A stretch of 64,000 nt of DNA from Akebia trifoliata (GCA_017979445.1 CM030718.1:13370760-13434759), one strand, 5' to 3'; shown: positions 1-11,625, numbered from the stretch's first letter. Notes: generated from the sequence alone by a model not told the origin. A program made the numbers and translations.

Positions 1-1287
1 ATGGGTCGGATCCTACCCAAACCCATTTGGGTAGAGTGTTTTGATGGGTTGACATGAGTGATGTTTGGTGGTGGAGTGGGGGGTGTAAGAGAGTGGTTTA
101 GAGAATGAGTGTTAGGTTGGTTGATGAGGTGAGGTGTGTAGATTTAGGAGAATGGGTTGTGTAAGAGGTTGTTAAGTTAGTTTTTGGGAGGAGAAAGGAG
201 ATGATGCCATGTGGCAATCATGATGAGAGGGTGAGGAATGAGATTGGTTGATTGGTTGATGGGGGTTGTTTGATTAAGGAGAGAGAAATGGGTTAGTTGA
301 TTGATGATGAATGAAGTATGGGTTGAATTGATTTTATTGGAGTGTTTTAAGGAAGATGATGGGTAGAGGTATGGGTGGTGATGTGGGGGTTGATGATGGT
401 GATGGATTAGGGTATGGGTGGAGGTGTGGGTGGTTGATGATGTTAGAGGATGGGGATAGGTTAGGTTAGGGTAGGGTATGGGTTGAGGTGATTTAGGTGA
501 GATGGGTTAGATGGGTTGTTTCGCGCATGGTGATGGGAGTGGGTGATTGGATGAGGGAGGTGAAGGGTGGTGATGACAAGTGTCATCTTTTGATGTTGAG
601 GGGTTGATTGGTTGATGTGAGTAAGGGTTGATGGGTTGGGTTGTGGGTTGGATAGTGAATGGGGTATGGATAGTGGTTTATGGGCTTTTAATGTATTGGG
701 CTTGGGTTTAGAAGGGTTGTGGGTGGTTTTGGATTGGATATCGGATTTGGAGAGGGGACGGTGAAGGTTGGATGAAGGGGTAGGCATCCCAAGTCTCACA
801 TTTTATTATTTTGAATTTTTTTTTGATTTTTTGAAATCATTGATTTAATCAAAATGCCACGTGTTGGCGAATCGGGCTTTCGGGCCCGTTGGGGAATTTA
901 CCGATTTTCGCATGCGAGTGCGGAGCGACGACGTTGAATAACTGTAGGATGGGTCACTACCCTTTTTGCGAGTCCTCGAGATCATGAGGTGGTCTTAAGA
1001 GCATTGATTTAATCGTAGTTACTACTTTTGATGTTTTGGGCCTTAGGGGCCCGTTGGCCCCCCTTTTGTTGGAAAATCGGTATTTTGCATGGAGCGGGGT
1101 AGATGGGAGTGTGCCGAGCCCTTTTGGTGGACCTACTAACCCATTGAAAGGCGTTAGTGGCTTGGGTTTCGGCAAAAGTATCATTTTTCGATGATTCGGG
1201 CCATTGAGGCCCGTTGGTCACTTTTATTGAAACATTATTATTTTTGGGCCCTTTCGAGTGAGGGCCCGTCCAAATTGAGGTGTCTAC
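1..1287 (-). repeat. Right end of an LTR-like sequence of a Tat-like family, partial
   Basis: The segment ends in TGTCTACA (1280-1287), the inverted terminus seen in the Tat-type LTRs at 6319, 57935 and 60998. It abruptly interrupts a second LTR whose 3' end resumes at 1288. The left 790 bases are very rich in G and T with almost no C on the plus strand, and no believable coding. From about 870 onward it holds four degenerate copies of a motif with GGGC and GCCC arms. The left boundary lies outside the window. The family assignment rests on the terminus and general resemblance, so it is tentative. Confidence 0.4.
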
Positions 1288-1349
1288 AATTCCCAAACCT
1301 CAAAGGTCAAAAATGGATCCGCGCACCCAACAGATAGAGGGCGCTTTCA
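1288..1349 (+). repeat. 3' stub of the 5' LTR of Tat-type element A
   Basis: These 62 bases match the last part of the LTR at 10032-11625: the 'cccaaacctcaaaggtcaaa' stretch, a GGATCCGCGCAC-like motif and the terminal GCGCTTTCA. The rest of the 5' LTR is missing because another LTR-like sequence joins here. It fixes the left edge of the internal region of element A, which reads on the plus strand. Confidence 0.65.
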
Positions 1350-1370
1350 GTGACGACTCCACTGGGGACT
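1350..1370 (+). other. Candidate primer-binding region of element A
   Basis: Directly after the LTR terminus TTTCA comes gtgacgactccactgggga. An LTR end followed by this kind of sequence is the expected place for the tRNA primer site of a plus-strand element. I could not assign the tRNA with certainty, and the usual TGG start appears as GTG, so it may be mutated. Confidence 0.35.
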
Positions 1371-1844
1371 TTTGAGGATCAAACTTGAAAAGCCCCAAGT
1401 ATGGGGACATTGCCATATAGACCAAAAAAAATTTTAATTTTTTTTAGTTTATTTGACTCGTTTATTTTTTAGGTTTGTATTATATTCTCTCGGCAATTTT
1501 TTTTAGCATATTATTTTGTTTCAATCAAGTATTATTTCTGTGGTTCAATTGAGGGTCGTTTAAGATGACCCAAAATAATGCAAGATTGCAAATAGGTGGT
1601 TTTTGTTGATGGTAGAATAATGATTATCGGATCAGATTTTTATTTATTTATTTATTTATTCATTTTTTTTTTTATCTAGATCTATCCTTTTAAAAAAAAA
1701 AAGTTTTGGGTGTGTGCCGATTTGTTCCTTGATGGTATACATATGAGAAGAAAATTTTATTGGTTGTCATTAGGTACGTGTCGATTTGACCTTTGACAAC
1801 ATATTATTTTTTTCCTTTCATCTAAAAAAAAATGTGCTGTTGTG

Positions 1845-2000
1845 TGTTGTTGGCAGCAACAACAACAAAAAAAATATGTTGGTGTTGTTGGGTGTTGCTG
1901 TTGTGTTGTTGTTGTTGTTGTTGTGTGTTGTTGTTGCTGTTGAGTGTTGTTGTTGCGTGTTGTGTGTTGCTGTTATTGTTATGTGTTGCTAGGCAGCAAC
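1845..2000. repeat. GTT/TGC-rich microsatellite
   Basis: Imperfect runs of GTT, TGTTG and GTGTTGCTG. The flanks contain GGCAGCAAC on both sides of the GTT-rich run, so parts can fold back. Apparent Leu/Val/Cys-rich reading frames here are a product of the repeat. Confidence 0.8.
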
Positions 2001-2540
2001 ATATACGAAAAAAAAATGAGTGTTGATGATGTCATGTTGGATGTTTTAGCAGCAATAAAAAATTGTGTGTTGGCAACCAAAAAAAAAAGAATTTCTTTTC
2101 TTTAAAATCAATTAATTTTTTTTTTAAATAAAAATAAAAAAGGGATTCATCACTCCAAATCGCAACAACTATCATACTATCTTCAAGTTAATGTTCATTG
2201 AAGCCTCGATTTAATTCGGGTCACCCAAAATCACCCTTGATTGGACCATAAAAAGAATCTCCTTGGTTTGGACTAAAAACAATGAGCTTGTGCCAACGAT
2301 TAAATCCAATTATTATTCGTTGTCTCAATTGCCTATCTAACGTTGCCATGATTTTGATAGGTTTGATGTGCGTATCTTTAATAATGTGATTGGAATAATG
2401 TTTATTTTGATTCATATTTATGTGGTATCAATGTTATGATGGTATGATCAGACCCATGGGCCCAGTGTTTGGAAAAGGCCCCAGGCACACCCCACCCTGT
2501 TTTGCACACACCACTAGCACGTTTACTGCTTTGTACGCTT

Positions 2541-2860
2541 GCACGTCCCATATAGCCAACGTGGCACTAGTGCGTGGTCCAGTCTCTTCGGAGATGCGAC
2601 GTCATTCATGAAAACCACAACTCCAGTCACATACCTTAGGGTATATCAAACTGAGGCATCAGTACCGTCTGATCAGGTGACTCTAAAAGGTATATCGATG
2701 CACCCAAGCTAGAGCGACCTGAGCCTTTGACCTATTGTGAGCCACATAGTCACATGTCCCGATTGCCAACGTAGTACTAGTACGTGGTCGGTCTTCTCGT
2801 GGGATGCCAAACCATTTATGAAAGCTACAACTCTTGACTCGTACCCGTAGGTATATAAAA
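2541..2860. repeat. Two imperfect direct repeats, period about 211 bp
   Basis: A block with GCCAACGTGGCACTAGTGCG (from 2554) recurs as GCCAACGTAGTACTAGTACG (from 2765), followed in both by a TGAAA-CCACAACTC or TGAAAGCTACAACTC stretch and GTATAT. A motif ACCGTCTGAT follows in both surroundings and again near 3111. This suggests an old tandem array in the leader of element A. Confidence 0.6.
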
Positions 2861-3275
2861 GATAATCCAAGTACATCGATTACACTTCTTGGTCAAAACT
2901 GGTGCCTAAGCGAGATCCTGTCCCGATGTACCTACTGTACGAGGGGGATAGACTACGTCTATTCTAGACGAGAGGTATTTAAGTGGGTCTTTGCTCAGCA
3001 TAGTGCGCCACCTCTCAATTGGGGATCAAACTGGCTGTTTTTGACTTCAGAGAAGTGAGTTGAAGTTTTAGATTATCACCTATATGGTATATCAAATCAA
3101 GTCACCATGTACCGTCTGATTGAGTACGCTCGAGAGGTATATAGGTGTACTTGGGCAAGGGCGGCCAGATAAAAATGCATTGCACGTAGTAAGCTTAGAG
3201 TCTAGAAACCTTCCCTATAGGTCATGACTTGAACTTATCGTGGGTGTTCCCGGGTTGTTAATTGAATAAGACATT

Positions 3276-3375
3276 GTGAATGATGAATGTATGTGAATAA
3301 TGAAATCAGAACGCATGTGAATGATGAGATGAATGCATGTGAATGATGAGATGAATGTATATGAATGATGAGATC
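3276..3375. repeat. 22-bp minisatellite
   Basis: At least three consecutive copies of GTGAATGATGAGATGAATGC-like units start near 3317, 3339 and 3361, a spacing of 22 bp. A more diverged copy starts at 3276. Confidence 0.7.
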
Positions 3376-4592
3376 AGGAATATGCGGGTTTGTCCTTAAG
3401 GATAAATTTTTTGTTGTTTAACCTGATTTGAAATTACAGTATCATTGGGTACACCAACCCAATAATCCATTTTAAACTTGACCCAGTTTATCTCGATCCA
3501 ACGATCATTATGGGCCGAGTAATTTGAATCAAAATGAAATTTAAACTTTTTTCTAATTTGGATTTTTTAACCTATGTTAAAAGAAGAAAAATATTTTTCA
3601 GAAGAGAAATGCTTTCGAAAAGTAAAATGTTTTCCAGAAGAATAAGATTTTCCAAAAGGAAATGTTTTCCAAAAAAGTTTTTTAAAAGAAAATATTTTCC
3701 AAAAAAAATTGATTTACAAAAGATCTATTTTTGCATGAAAAATTATTGAAATATGTTTGTAAAAATTATTATTCAATAAAAACATTATTTTTCAATAATT
3801 TTCAAGAGTGCAATAAAATTATTTTCCTTTTATAGATGAATTGTTTAATGGATTTGTGTACATAATTCAATAAAATCTCAGGGTTCATTTAAAATATTAT
3901 CAAGGGGGTAACATTGGAATTGATAATTCACATTTGATTGGGTTACTAGGTTATCATTGTATCTAAACTCAATCGTCCATCGTCTAGCTAGGGTTGTAAA
4001 TCCGGTCAATTAGAGTAAACATCAATATCAAGTCAATAGTCAGAAATGACCTCAAAATTTCTCAACATCGTCCAATTTTTCTTTGAAGATCACAGTGCCT
4101 CAGTCATGCCGGTTGTAAGCAATGTCTCAGTCCTCAGTCCTAATCAAGCCTGTTGTGGGTAGTCTTGAGTTTTCATGAGTCATTTGGGTTAGTTCGAGTC
4201 CCTTTTTTTCAGCAAGGTCATGTCTTCTTTTCAAGTCGAGTTAGTTTGTCAAGTCATAGAGGTATTTGTCATTCCCATCTGAATTTGATTGGATAAAGGA
4301 AATTTCTGAATACCTCGAGCGCATTAACGAAATAACTACTAATCTGGCTTCAAGGATAGATTTCTTTCCTGAGCAAGAAGATAAGAGTCAGGCTCAATGT
4401 TTAATCGAGAAAACAAAGGTCATTGACCTCAGAATAGAAAATAATTCCTAAAGAGATTCAAATAGAAACCCTCATATCCCTACAGGAACACGAGGGGATA
4501 ATGAATTTACTCAGAAATTTTAAAAGACTTGTTCGTGTGATCCGATGAGGATGTGTTAGGTGCAAGCTTGGGTGTTGTTCAACACGGAATAG

Positions 4593-6319
4593 TGAAAGCG
4601 CCCTCAATCCGCGGGGTGCACGGATCCGCTTTTGACCCTTGAGGTTGGGAGTCGCCACCTAGTTATTGTGGTCTAGGAACCAAACTGACTCTAAATTGGA
4701 TAAAAACTAATCTACTACAGAAAATCTGAATCTGGGGATCATGTTACGGGGTTGGAAGGTGTTAGGCACCAACCCGCCCGGCCATTGCCGGTCTCTACTT
4801 ATCCCAAATAAATCTACATCGCTAATGACAAATCTAGATTAAAAAATAATAAAAAAAGACTTACCTTCGATCTGCAAAAGTACTATTCCCTCAGATCTAG
4901 TGAAAACGGCTCATTGTACCGTATTCCTTACTTCGTTCTATCTCCGGATCTGATTTTTGATCTCCGAGGTAAGGTATCTCTTTCTTGGATCTGGGTGCTT
5001 CGAATTTATTGTGGATTTTTGGGATGTTTTTGAGAGGTTTTTGGGTATTTTTTTAGGCTAAAATCAGAGCAGGGGTGTTAGGTAAGGAGTTGAGGCTCCA
5101 AAATTAGGGTTTTGGAGAGGTTGTGGAGGCTTCTTCACCTACTTTTCCTAGGATTTTTTCTTTGATACGAAAATAGGGTGTGGAGGCTCCTATTTATAAA
5201 ATTTTTTAGGAGAATTAGGGTTTGATTAGGGTTTCTTTTAGGGTTTTAATTAGGATTTTGACTTAGTCTTTAGGGTTTTAATTTAGGATTTTGACCTTAG
5301 TCTTATGAGATTGACTTGATTAGTTTAGATTAGGGTTTTGATTTAGGGTTTTGACCTTAGTCTTATGAGATTGACTTGATTAGTTTAGATTAGGGTTTTG
5401 ATTTAGGATTTTGACTTTAGTCTTATGAGATTGACTTTAATACTTGACTCTAGTCTTACTTAATTGACTTTAATTTTGACTTTAGTCTTATTTGATTGAC
5501 TTTAATATCTTGACTTTAGTCTTGCTTGATTGACTTTAAATTTTTGGAGAACCCCCCTCTACTATATCTTTGATTCTTTGGACCCTAAAATGGAGGGGTC
5601 CTTAAAGAAATATCTTGCGAACCATCAATAATTTTTCTTGAAAGTCTGATTGATCAATTTTTTTATTTAAATTTTATAATTAATTTTATTAATGTTTTAC
5701 TTTACATTATTTAAGGAATTATTTATTAATTTCAAAAATTTTAATTATTAAAATTGTGAAATTATCATTTTGTCCTCGGAGAGGATTTTTTACGTTTTAA
5801 GTCGTTTTTCAATGTTCCAAGATGTTTTGGAATCAGTTTTTCGTAAGGAATTCAATGAAAATGTTGGTTTTTTTCATTTATGAAGTTTTTCGTATGAAAT
5901 AGTCGTGAACTTTATGAGGGGTATTTTAGTAATTTTGTCAAATTTTGTGAAAATTGGCAAAGTGGTTTACTTGGTTTCGATTTGTTATTTTATGTATTTG
6001 AGTGGATTTTCCTAAGCGTAATGCAGGCTCTAGGGTTGTTTTGATGTTAGGGGTATTTTGGTAATTTAGTCATTTTTAGTGATTTTTATCGTAAAGCTTC
6101 TTTTTGGTTTGCAAGATGATGATTTCTATGTTTTTGGGGTCATATTTTTCTAGTGTAGCGTGGTTTCTAAGTTTTGTAAGTTTGAAATACCTCATCCGGA
6201 TTTCTAAAACATATCTGGTAACAAAATAAAGCATTGGAATAAACATCCATCATTGGGAACCTTTGCGATCGGGTTGACAACTTAATTAATCAGGCGGATG
6301 CAAAAATGGGGTGTCTACA
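4593..6319 (-). mobile_element. Solo LTR, same family as elements A and C
   Basis: Starts TGAAAGCGCC and ends GGGGTGTCTACA, which are the inverted termini of the family TGTAGACACC...GCTTTCA, so it is oriented on the minus strand. A perfect 5-bp target duplication AATAG flanks it (4588-4592 and 6320-6324). It closely resembles the LTR at 59426-60998. No internal sequence is left, so recombination between two LTRs probably deleted a full element. It sits inside the internal region of element A, which makes it a younger insertion. Confidence 0.92.
5264..5540. repeat. 60-bp tandem repeat inside the LTR
   Basis: Two near-identical 60-bp units (5301-5360 and 5361-5420) with TCTTATGAGATTGACTTGAT, followed by shorter derivatives rich in 'ttgactttagtctta'. 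The same repeat type, in other copy numbers, appears in the LTRs at 10850-10960 (inverted) and 60080-60360, so LTR length in this family varies partly through this repeat. Confidence 0.75.
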
Positions 6320-6324
6320 AATAG

Positions 6325-7200
6325 ATACTCGCTTGATGAGATGAAAATATCGATAGAGATGTTATAAAATGTATCAGTGCTATCCTCACTACATAGTGAG
6401 TTGCAAATCACATATTATCAGTCGATATGGAGGTACTATTCGAACTGATCTCTAATAATGGGTCGTACTTCAAAGCTTAAGTCATTATTCTGCGTACAAA
6501 GTTCAAGATCCAGCATCACAGATCATCCCCCTACCGTCCTCAGATTAATGGAGCGGTTGAAGTATTAAAAGTCTTAAGATAATTATCGTGAAAATGTGTC
6601 AATCACACCAAGATTAGTCAGAAAAGCTACCATTCACACTATGGGGGTGTCGTACTTCAAATACATTCTTCCACTGGAACTATTCCCTACCCTATAGTAT
6701 ATTATCTGAAAGCAGTCTTACCAGTTGAAATAGAAATCCTATATCTCAAGGTCTTGATAGAAAGTCAATTGCTAAAAATAGACTAGGCTCGTCATTGGGT
6801 ATGAAGAGTTAAACCAGATTGAAAAGAAAATAACTTAGAGTTATGTACCACGTACAAACTTATCAGAGAAGAGTCACCCGCACGAATGTCAAAGTTCACT
6901 ACTTACAAGTCAATGATTTAACCATCCCTCCTCAACCATAGGAGGAAGTCTGAACATAATTGAAGAGATTCATCCATTAGCAAAGAAATACATTTTGGAA
7001 AACCATCAGATTTCAAAGAGAATCGAGTACTTATCTTTGACCCTAGAGGGAAGTTCAAACCAAATTGGGGAAGTCCGTTCATCATCAAAGAAATATTACC
7101 AAGAAAAGCTGTCAGGCTTCAAGATCATGATGGAATCGAATTACCAGAACCAACCAACCATGACCAAATCAAACGGTACTACATTTAAGGAGGCCATCTT
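6325..7200 (+). pseudogene. Tat-lineage integrase and C-terminal region, decayed
   Basis: Integrase joins retrotransposon DNA into the genome. Translated fragments fit the Tat/Ogre-type integrase. Near 6446-6478 there is LISNNGSYFKA, where the catalytic Asp position reads Asn. At about 6480-6570 comes SSPYRPQINGAVE with the catalytic Glu kept. At 6712 onward LPVEIEI is readable, and at about 7021-7190 the C-terminal stretch RGKFKPNWGSPFIIKEILP followed by a residue pattern ending IKRYYI. Several stops and frameshifts separate these pieces, so no functional enzyme is made. A 77-codon open frame at 6995-7228 is in a different frame from the conserved residues. The fragment lies between the nested solo LTR and the 3' repeat region, the expected order. 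Confidence 0.8.
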
Positions 7201-8630
7201 TAGCCGAATCAATTCTCATATTACCTAGTTCAATATATCCTTTCTCAACCCCTTTGCAGTTGTTTTAAAAAGAAAAATTGTGCCTTTTTCTTTCTCAGCA
7301 CGATCACCTAACCTAGGGGAGGGAAGATTCGAACTACGTCTTGGTCTGATCTCAAAATTCTGGGGTACGTAGGCAACTTGAGAAGTTACTTCAGGTCCAA
7401 CCACATCAAAATAAAAAGTAAATTCCCCGACAAAGAAAAAATCTAAAAAGAAAAAAAATTCAAAAGAAAAAAAATATCATCCAAAATGGGGAAGAAAATT
7501 CAAGGAAAAAGAAAATAATTTAAAAGAAAATGCCACACAAGGAGCATTTGGGTTTTTTAGCCTCAAAATTCCTTTCTTTTTATACCCAGTCCTAAGCCTA
7601 CCTATAAAAGTCCTCCAATGTACTGTGCGAAAAGTCAAGGAAGATAGCAAAGCATGATCAGATAGCAATTTTATAAGGAAGAAAAAAAAAAGGAAAAAAA
7701 GCCTGCTAGGTTGAAAATCAGAAAAGGGCGACTTAGGCAAAAATTAAGGCAAGCTCGCAAGGTTGAAAATTCAAAAGGACAACTTTGGCAACAATTAGAG
7801 CAAAGGAAAAAAGAAAGCTCGCTAGTTTGAAAACCTGAAAAGGCAATCTAGGCAAAAGTTAGAGCAAGCTCGCTAGATTGAAAACCTGAAAAGGCGATCT
7901 AGGCAAAAGTTAGAGCAATAAAGCAAAACAGAAAAAAAACTAAGAGCAGTCCGAGCTGAAATATCAGAAGTCCGAATAATCAAGTTCAATACTTAGCTTA
8001 AACCAGGCACAGACTCAGAAGGTACAAGTATCTTGTCTACTATCGATCTGAAAATTTTTACCTCCCCAAGTGAACTAAGGGAAAGAAGGGTGAATTCTAT
8101 GTTGAGTCTCAAAAAGAAAATATTTTGTTTTGTTGCGCCTGACTCAAAATCTTCTATAAAATTAATCAAAATTAAAATTTGAATCTTTATTGCGCTTGTG
8201 GTAATCAAATATTTCAATCCTTCATACAAGGGGCATTTTCTTTTCTCTTTAAATATGTAGTTTTCCCTTTATACTAGGGCTTTTTTTTCATGATGTATTC
8301 AATTATCTCCAATGTCATGTTTTCTGTCAAACTAGGGGTATTTTATTTTGAGTAATGTTAATCCTAAAAGATAATGGGACCCCCAACTTAAGGTTACCCT
8401 CTTGATGACAGTTTTTCGAAAAACCCTTAAGGTTTAAAAGAAATAAAAACCCAAGTTTTAAATTCATAAAACTTTTGGATAAAACCTTGAGGTTCAAACA
8501 AATACATTTTGGATCTCACATATTCTATCTCAGATCTATTCATTCCCATATTCAACCACTCTTTTCTAGATTCATTTTCAATCGTTCTTTCTCAGATTTA
8601 TTCCTTTGTTCTCAGTTTTACTCAGTCAGA
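7201..8630 (+). other. 3' untranslated-type region of element A, left part
   Basis: Follows the integrase remnant without any recognisable gene. It contains the phrase GATTCGAACTACG...TACGTAGGCA (about 7325-7375), which is common after pol in Tat-like elements, a purine-rich stretch with many AAAGAAAA runs, a small tandem repeat (7702-7915) and AT-rich sequence leading into the 34-bp array. The family placement is from memory of such elements, not from a search. Confidence 0.5.
7702..7915. repeat. Four imperfect repeats of about 45-64 bp
   Basis: Units start near 7707, 7752, 7816 and 7867. Each holds GCTCGCTAG-TTGAAAACCTGAAAAGGC followed by TAGGCAAAAGTTAGAGCAA or a close variant. They lie in the 3' region of element A. 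Confidence 0.7.
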
Positions 8631-9690
8631 TACCGCTGGGGGTTTTCTTGGAATTATGCTCAGTTGCCGCCGAGGGTTTCTCAGAATTATGCTCAGATGC
8701 CGCCGAGGATTTTCTCGGAATTATGCTCAGTTACCGCCGAGGGTTTTCTCGAAACTATGCTCAGATGCCACCGAGAACCGTCGAGGGTTTTCTCGGAATT
8801 ATACTCAGATGCTGCCGAGGGTTTTCTCGAAATTATGCTCAGTAGCCGCCAAGGGTTTTCTCGAAATTATGCTCAGATGCCACCGAGGGCTTTATCGGAA
8901 TTATGCTCAGTTACCGCCACTATGCTCAGATGTCGTCGAGGGTTTTCTCGGAACTATGCTCAGATGCCGCCGAGGGCTTTCTCAGAATTATACTCAGATG
9001 TCGTCGAGGGCTTTCTCGAAATTATGCTCAGTTACCGCCGAGGGTTTTCGCAGAACTATGCTCAGTTACCGCTAAGGGTTTTCGCAGAACTATGCTCAGA
9101 TGCCGCCGAGGGTTTTCTCAGAATTATGCTCAGTTGCCGCCAAGGGTCTTCTCGAAATTATGCTCAGATGCTACCGAGGGTTTTCTAGGAATTATGCTCA
9201 GTTACCGCCGAAGGTTTTCTCTGAACTATGCTCAATTACCGCCGAGTTTTCTCGGAACTATGCTCAGATGCCGTCGAGGGTTTTCTCAGAACTATTCTCA
9301 GTTGCCGCCGAGGGTTTTCTCGAAACTATGCTCAGATACCGCCGAGGGTTTTCTCAGAATTATGCTCAGTTATCGTCGAGAGTCTTCTCGGAATTATGCT
9401 CAGATGCCACCGAGGGTTTTCTCGAAACTATGCTCAGTTACCGTCGAGGGTTTTCTCGAAACAATGCTCAGTTACCGTCGAGGGTTTTCTCAGAACTATG
9501 CTCAGATGCCACCGAGGGTTTTCTCGAAATTATGTTCAGTTACCGCCGAGGGTTTTCTCAGAATTATGCTTAGATGCTGCCGAGGGTTTTCTCGGAACTA
9601 TGCTCAAATGCCACCGAGGGTTATCTCGAAACTATGCTCAGATACTGCCGAGAGTTTCTCGGAATTATGCTCAATTTATGCTCAGTTTAT
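8631..9690 (+). repeat. 34-bp tandem array (about 31 units), element A copy
   Basis: The unit reads approximately CCGAGGGTTTTCTCGGAA then TTATGCTCAGATGCCG. There are about 31 units, with point changes and a few truncated ones (near 8785, 8918 and 9240). Neighbouring units alternate irregularly between CAGATGCC and CAGTTACC. The same unit appears inverted at 62870-63575 in element C. Because 34 is not a multiple of three, each frame cycles through a 34-codon period, and all three plus-strand frames stay open for long stretches. I read this as a non-coding array in the 3' region. Confidence 0.88.
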
Positions 9691-10031
9691 ATTCATTTTA
9701 TGCTCAGATTTTGACTCAATTCCAACTTAAACTCTTTGAAAGTTATCTCAGATTTTAAGTCCACTCACTTGCACAGTTGTTACTTTAGTCAAGGAGAACT
9801 TTTTAAAAAAAATTCAAGGATCTGACACTGTCAGTGAGAGTTCTCTCTCGATGACCTGACAACCTTTTAGTTCGGGGAGAGTTTTTCGCTCAAGGATCTG
9901 AACATCCTGACGAATTGCTAAATCAGGCTGTAAAATGAACTGTCACTAGCTTTGGCATTCAGATATCGCACTATCTGCCAAAATAGATTTGCTATCTAGA
10001 TTGCTTCAACCCTCTACCAAAGAGGAGCATT
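9691..10031 (+). other. Unique 3' region and polypurine tract of element A
   Basis: About 9800-10017 is homologous, inverted, to 61013-61230 beside the LTR of element C, including TAGATTTGCTATCTAG-like and CTGACGAATTGCTAAATCAG-like stretches. The stretch AAAGAGGAGC at 10019-10028 is the polypurine tract expected immediately upstream of a 3' LTR. In element C the same place reads AAAGAGGGGAATC. This confirms that element A runs on the plus strand and C on the minus strand. Confidence 0.7.
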
Positions 10032-11625
10032 TATAGATACCTCATTTTTGCACTTGCCTGATTAATCAACTCATCAACCCGATCGCAACGATTCCCAATG
10101 ATGGATGTTTATTCCAATGCTTTATTTTGTTATCAAATATGTTTCAAAAATCCGGATGAGGTATCTCGAACAGACAAAACTGTAGAAACCGCGATACGAT
10201 AAGAAAATATAACCCCAGAAACATAGAAATCATCATCTTATAGACAAAAAGAAGCTTTACGATAAAAATCACTAAAAAATGATTAAATTACTAAAATACC
10301 CATAAACTCAAAACATTCCTAGAGCCCACATTACGCTTAGGAAAATCCTTTCAAACGCATAAAACAACAAATCGAAATCAAATAAATTATTTTGCCAATT
10401 TTCACAGAATTTGATAAATTATGAAAATGCGCCTCAGAAAGTTCGTGACCATTTCACATAAAAAACTTCACAAATGAACATTCTCATTGAATTCCTTATG
10501 AAAAACTGATTCCAAAACATCCTGGAACATTGAAAATCGACTTGAAATGTAAAAGTTCTCTTTAGGGGCAAAAAGGTAATTTTATAATTTTAATAATTAA
10601 AATTTTAAAATTAATAAATAAAACATTAAATAATGTAAAGTGAAACATTAATAAAATTAATTTAAAATTTTGAACAAAAAAATCAATCAATCAGATTTTC
10701 AGACAAAATTGTTGATGGTTGCTAGGATATTTATTCAAAGACCCCTCCATCTGGAGGCTCAAAGAATTAAAGATATAATAAAAAGGGGTTCTCCAAAAAT
10801 TAAAGTCAATCAAGTAAGACTAAAGTCAAGATATTAAAAGTCAACCAAGAAAGATTAAAGTCAAAGTAATAAGTCAATCTCATAAGATTAAAGTCAAAAC
10901 CCTAATCTAAACTAATCAAGTCAATCTCATAAGACTAAAGTCAAAACCCTAATTAAACCCTAAAAGAAACCCTAATCAAACCATAATTCTTCTAAAAAAT
11001 TTTATAAATAGTAGCCTCCACACCCTATTTTTGTATCCAAGAAAAAACCATAAGAGAAGTAGGTCAAAAAGCTTACCTAGCCTCCCACAAACCCTAATTT
11101 TGAAGCCCCAACTCCTTACCTAACACCCATGCTTCGATTTTAGCTTGAAAAACACTTAGAAGCCCTTCAAAAACACCTAAAAAATCCGTAAAAAAACTGA
11201 AAAATCCAGATCTAATAAAGGGATACCTTGCCTTGGAAATCAGAAATCAGATCCGGAGACAGAACAAAGCGAAAAGTACTGTACAAGGAGCGATTTTATC
11301 AGATCTGGGGGATTAGAATCGTTGCGTTCGAAGATAAAATTATTTTATTTTTTTTTTATCTAGGTCTTTTTGTTAGCATTGTAGTTTTATTTGGGATAAG
11401 TAGAGACCGGCATTGGCAGGGCGGGGTTGGTGCCTAACACCTTCCAACCCCGTAACATGATCCCCGGACCCATATTTTTGTAGGAGATAGTTGATTTATC
11501 CGTTTAGAGTCTATATTCAGTTCCTAGACCGTAATAACTAGGTGGTGACTCCCAAACCTCAAAGGTCAAAAGCGAATCCGCGCACCTAGCGGATCCGCGC
11601 ACCTAGCGGATCGAGAGCACTTTCA
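10032..11625 (+). repeat. 3' LTR of Tat-type element A
   Basis: About 1.59 kb, homologous to the LTRs at 4593-6319 and 59426-60998. The usual terminal TG reads TA here (TATAGATACC), and the other end is ...GAGCACTTTCA. A 17-bp motif GGATCCGCGCACCTAGC is tandemly duplicated near 11575-11610. The next bases, TCACT, continue a Tekay-type LTR that is cut exactly here, so element A inserted into that LTR. The 5' LTR partner survives only as a stub at 1288-1349. Confidence 0.85.

Larger units (their letters stand above)
1371..4592 (+). other. Degenerate 5' internal region of element A, no intact gene
   Basis: Lies between the primer region and a nested solo LTR. It is AT-rich and holds a GTT-type microsatellite, 211-bp direct repeats and a 22-bp minisatellite, listed separately. 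About 3530-3760 has short purine-rich repeats built around AAAATGTTTTCC. An open frame at 4266-4451 (61 codons, acidic and helix-prone) has no recognised motif and may be leftover gag. No intact gag, protease or reverse transcriptase was found, so much of the coding part must be deleted or unrecognisably decayed. Confidence 0.5.

Noticed and set aside
461..799. 112-codon open frame on the minus strand, rich in His, Pro, Asn and Thr
   Set aside because: It reflects the G/T-rich plus strand, which lacks stop codons in complement; composition is extreme and no domain is seen.
1786..2026. Leu/Val/Cys-rich short open frames resembling membrane proteins
   Set aside because: Translation of a GTT/TGC microsatellite in two frames.
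5200..5540. Telomere-like TTTAGGG words
   Set aside because: Irregular spacing inside a 60-bp LTR repeat; the same words occur in the other LTR copies.
6995..7228. 77-codon open frame
   Set aside because: It overlaps the integrase C-terminal remnant in a different frame; conserved residues read in the other frame.
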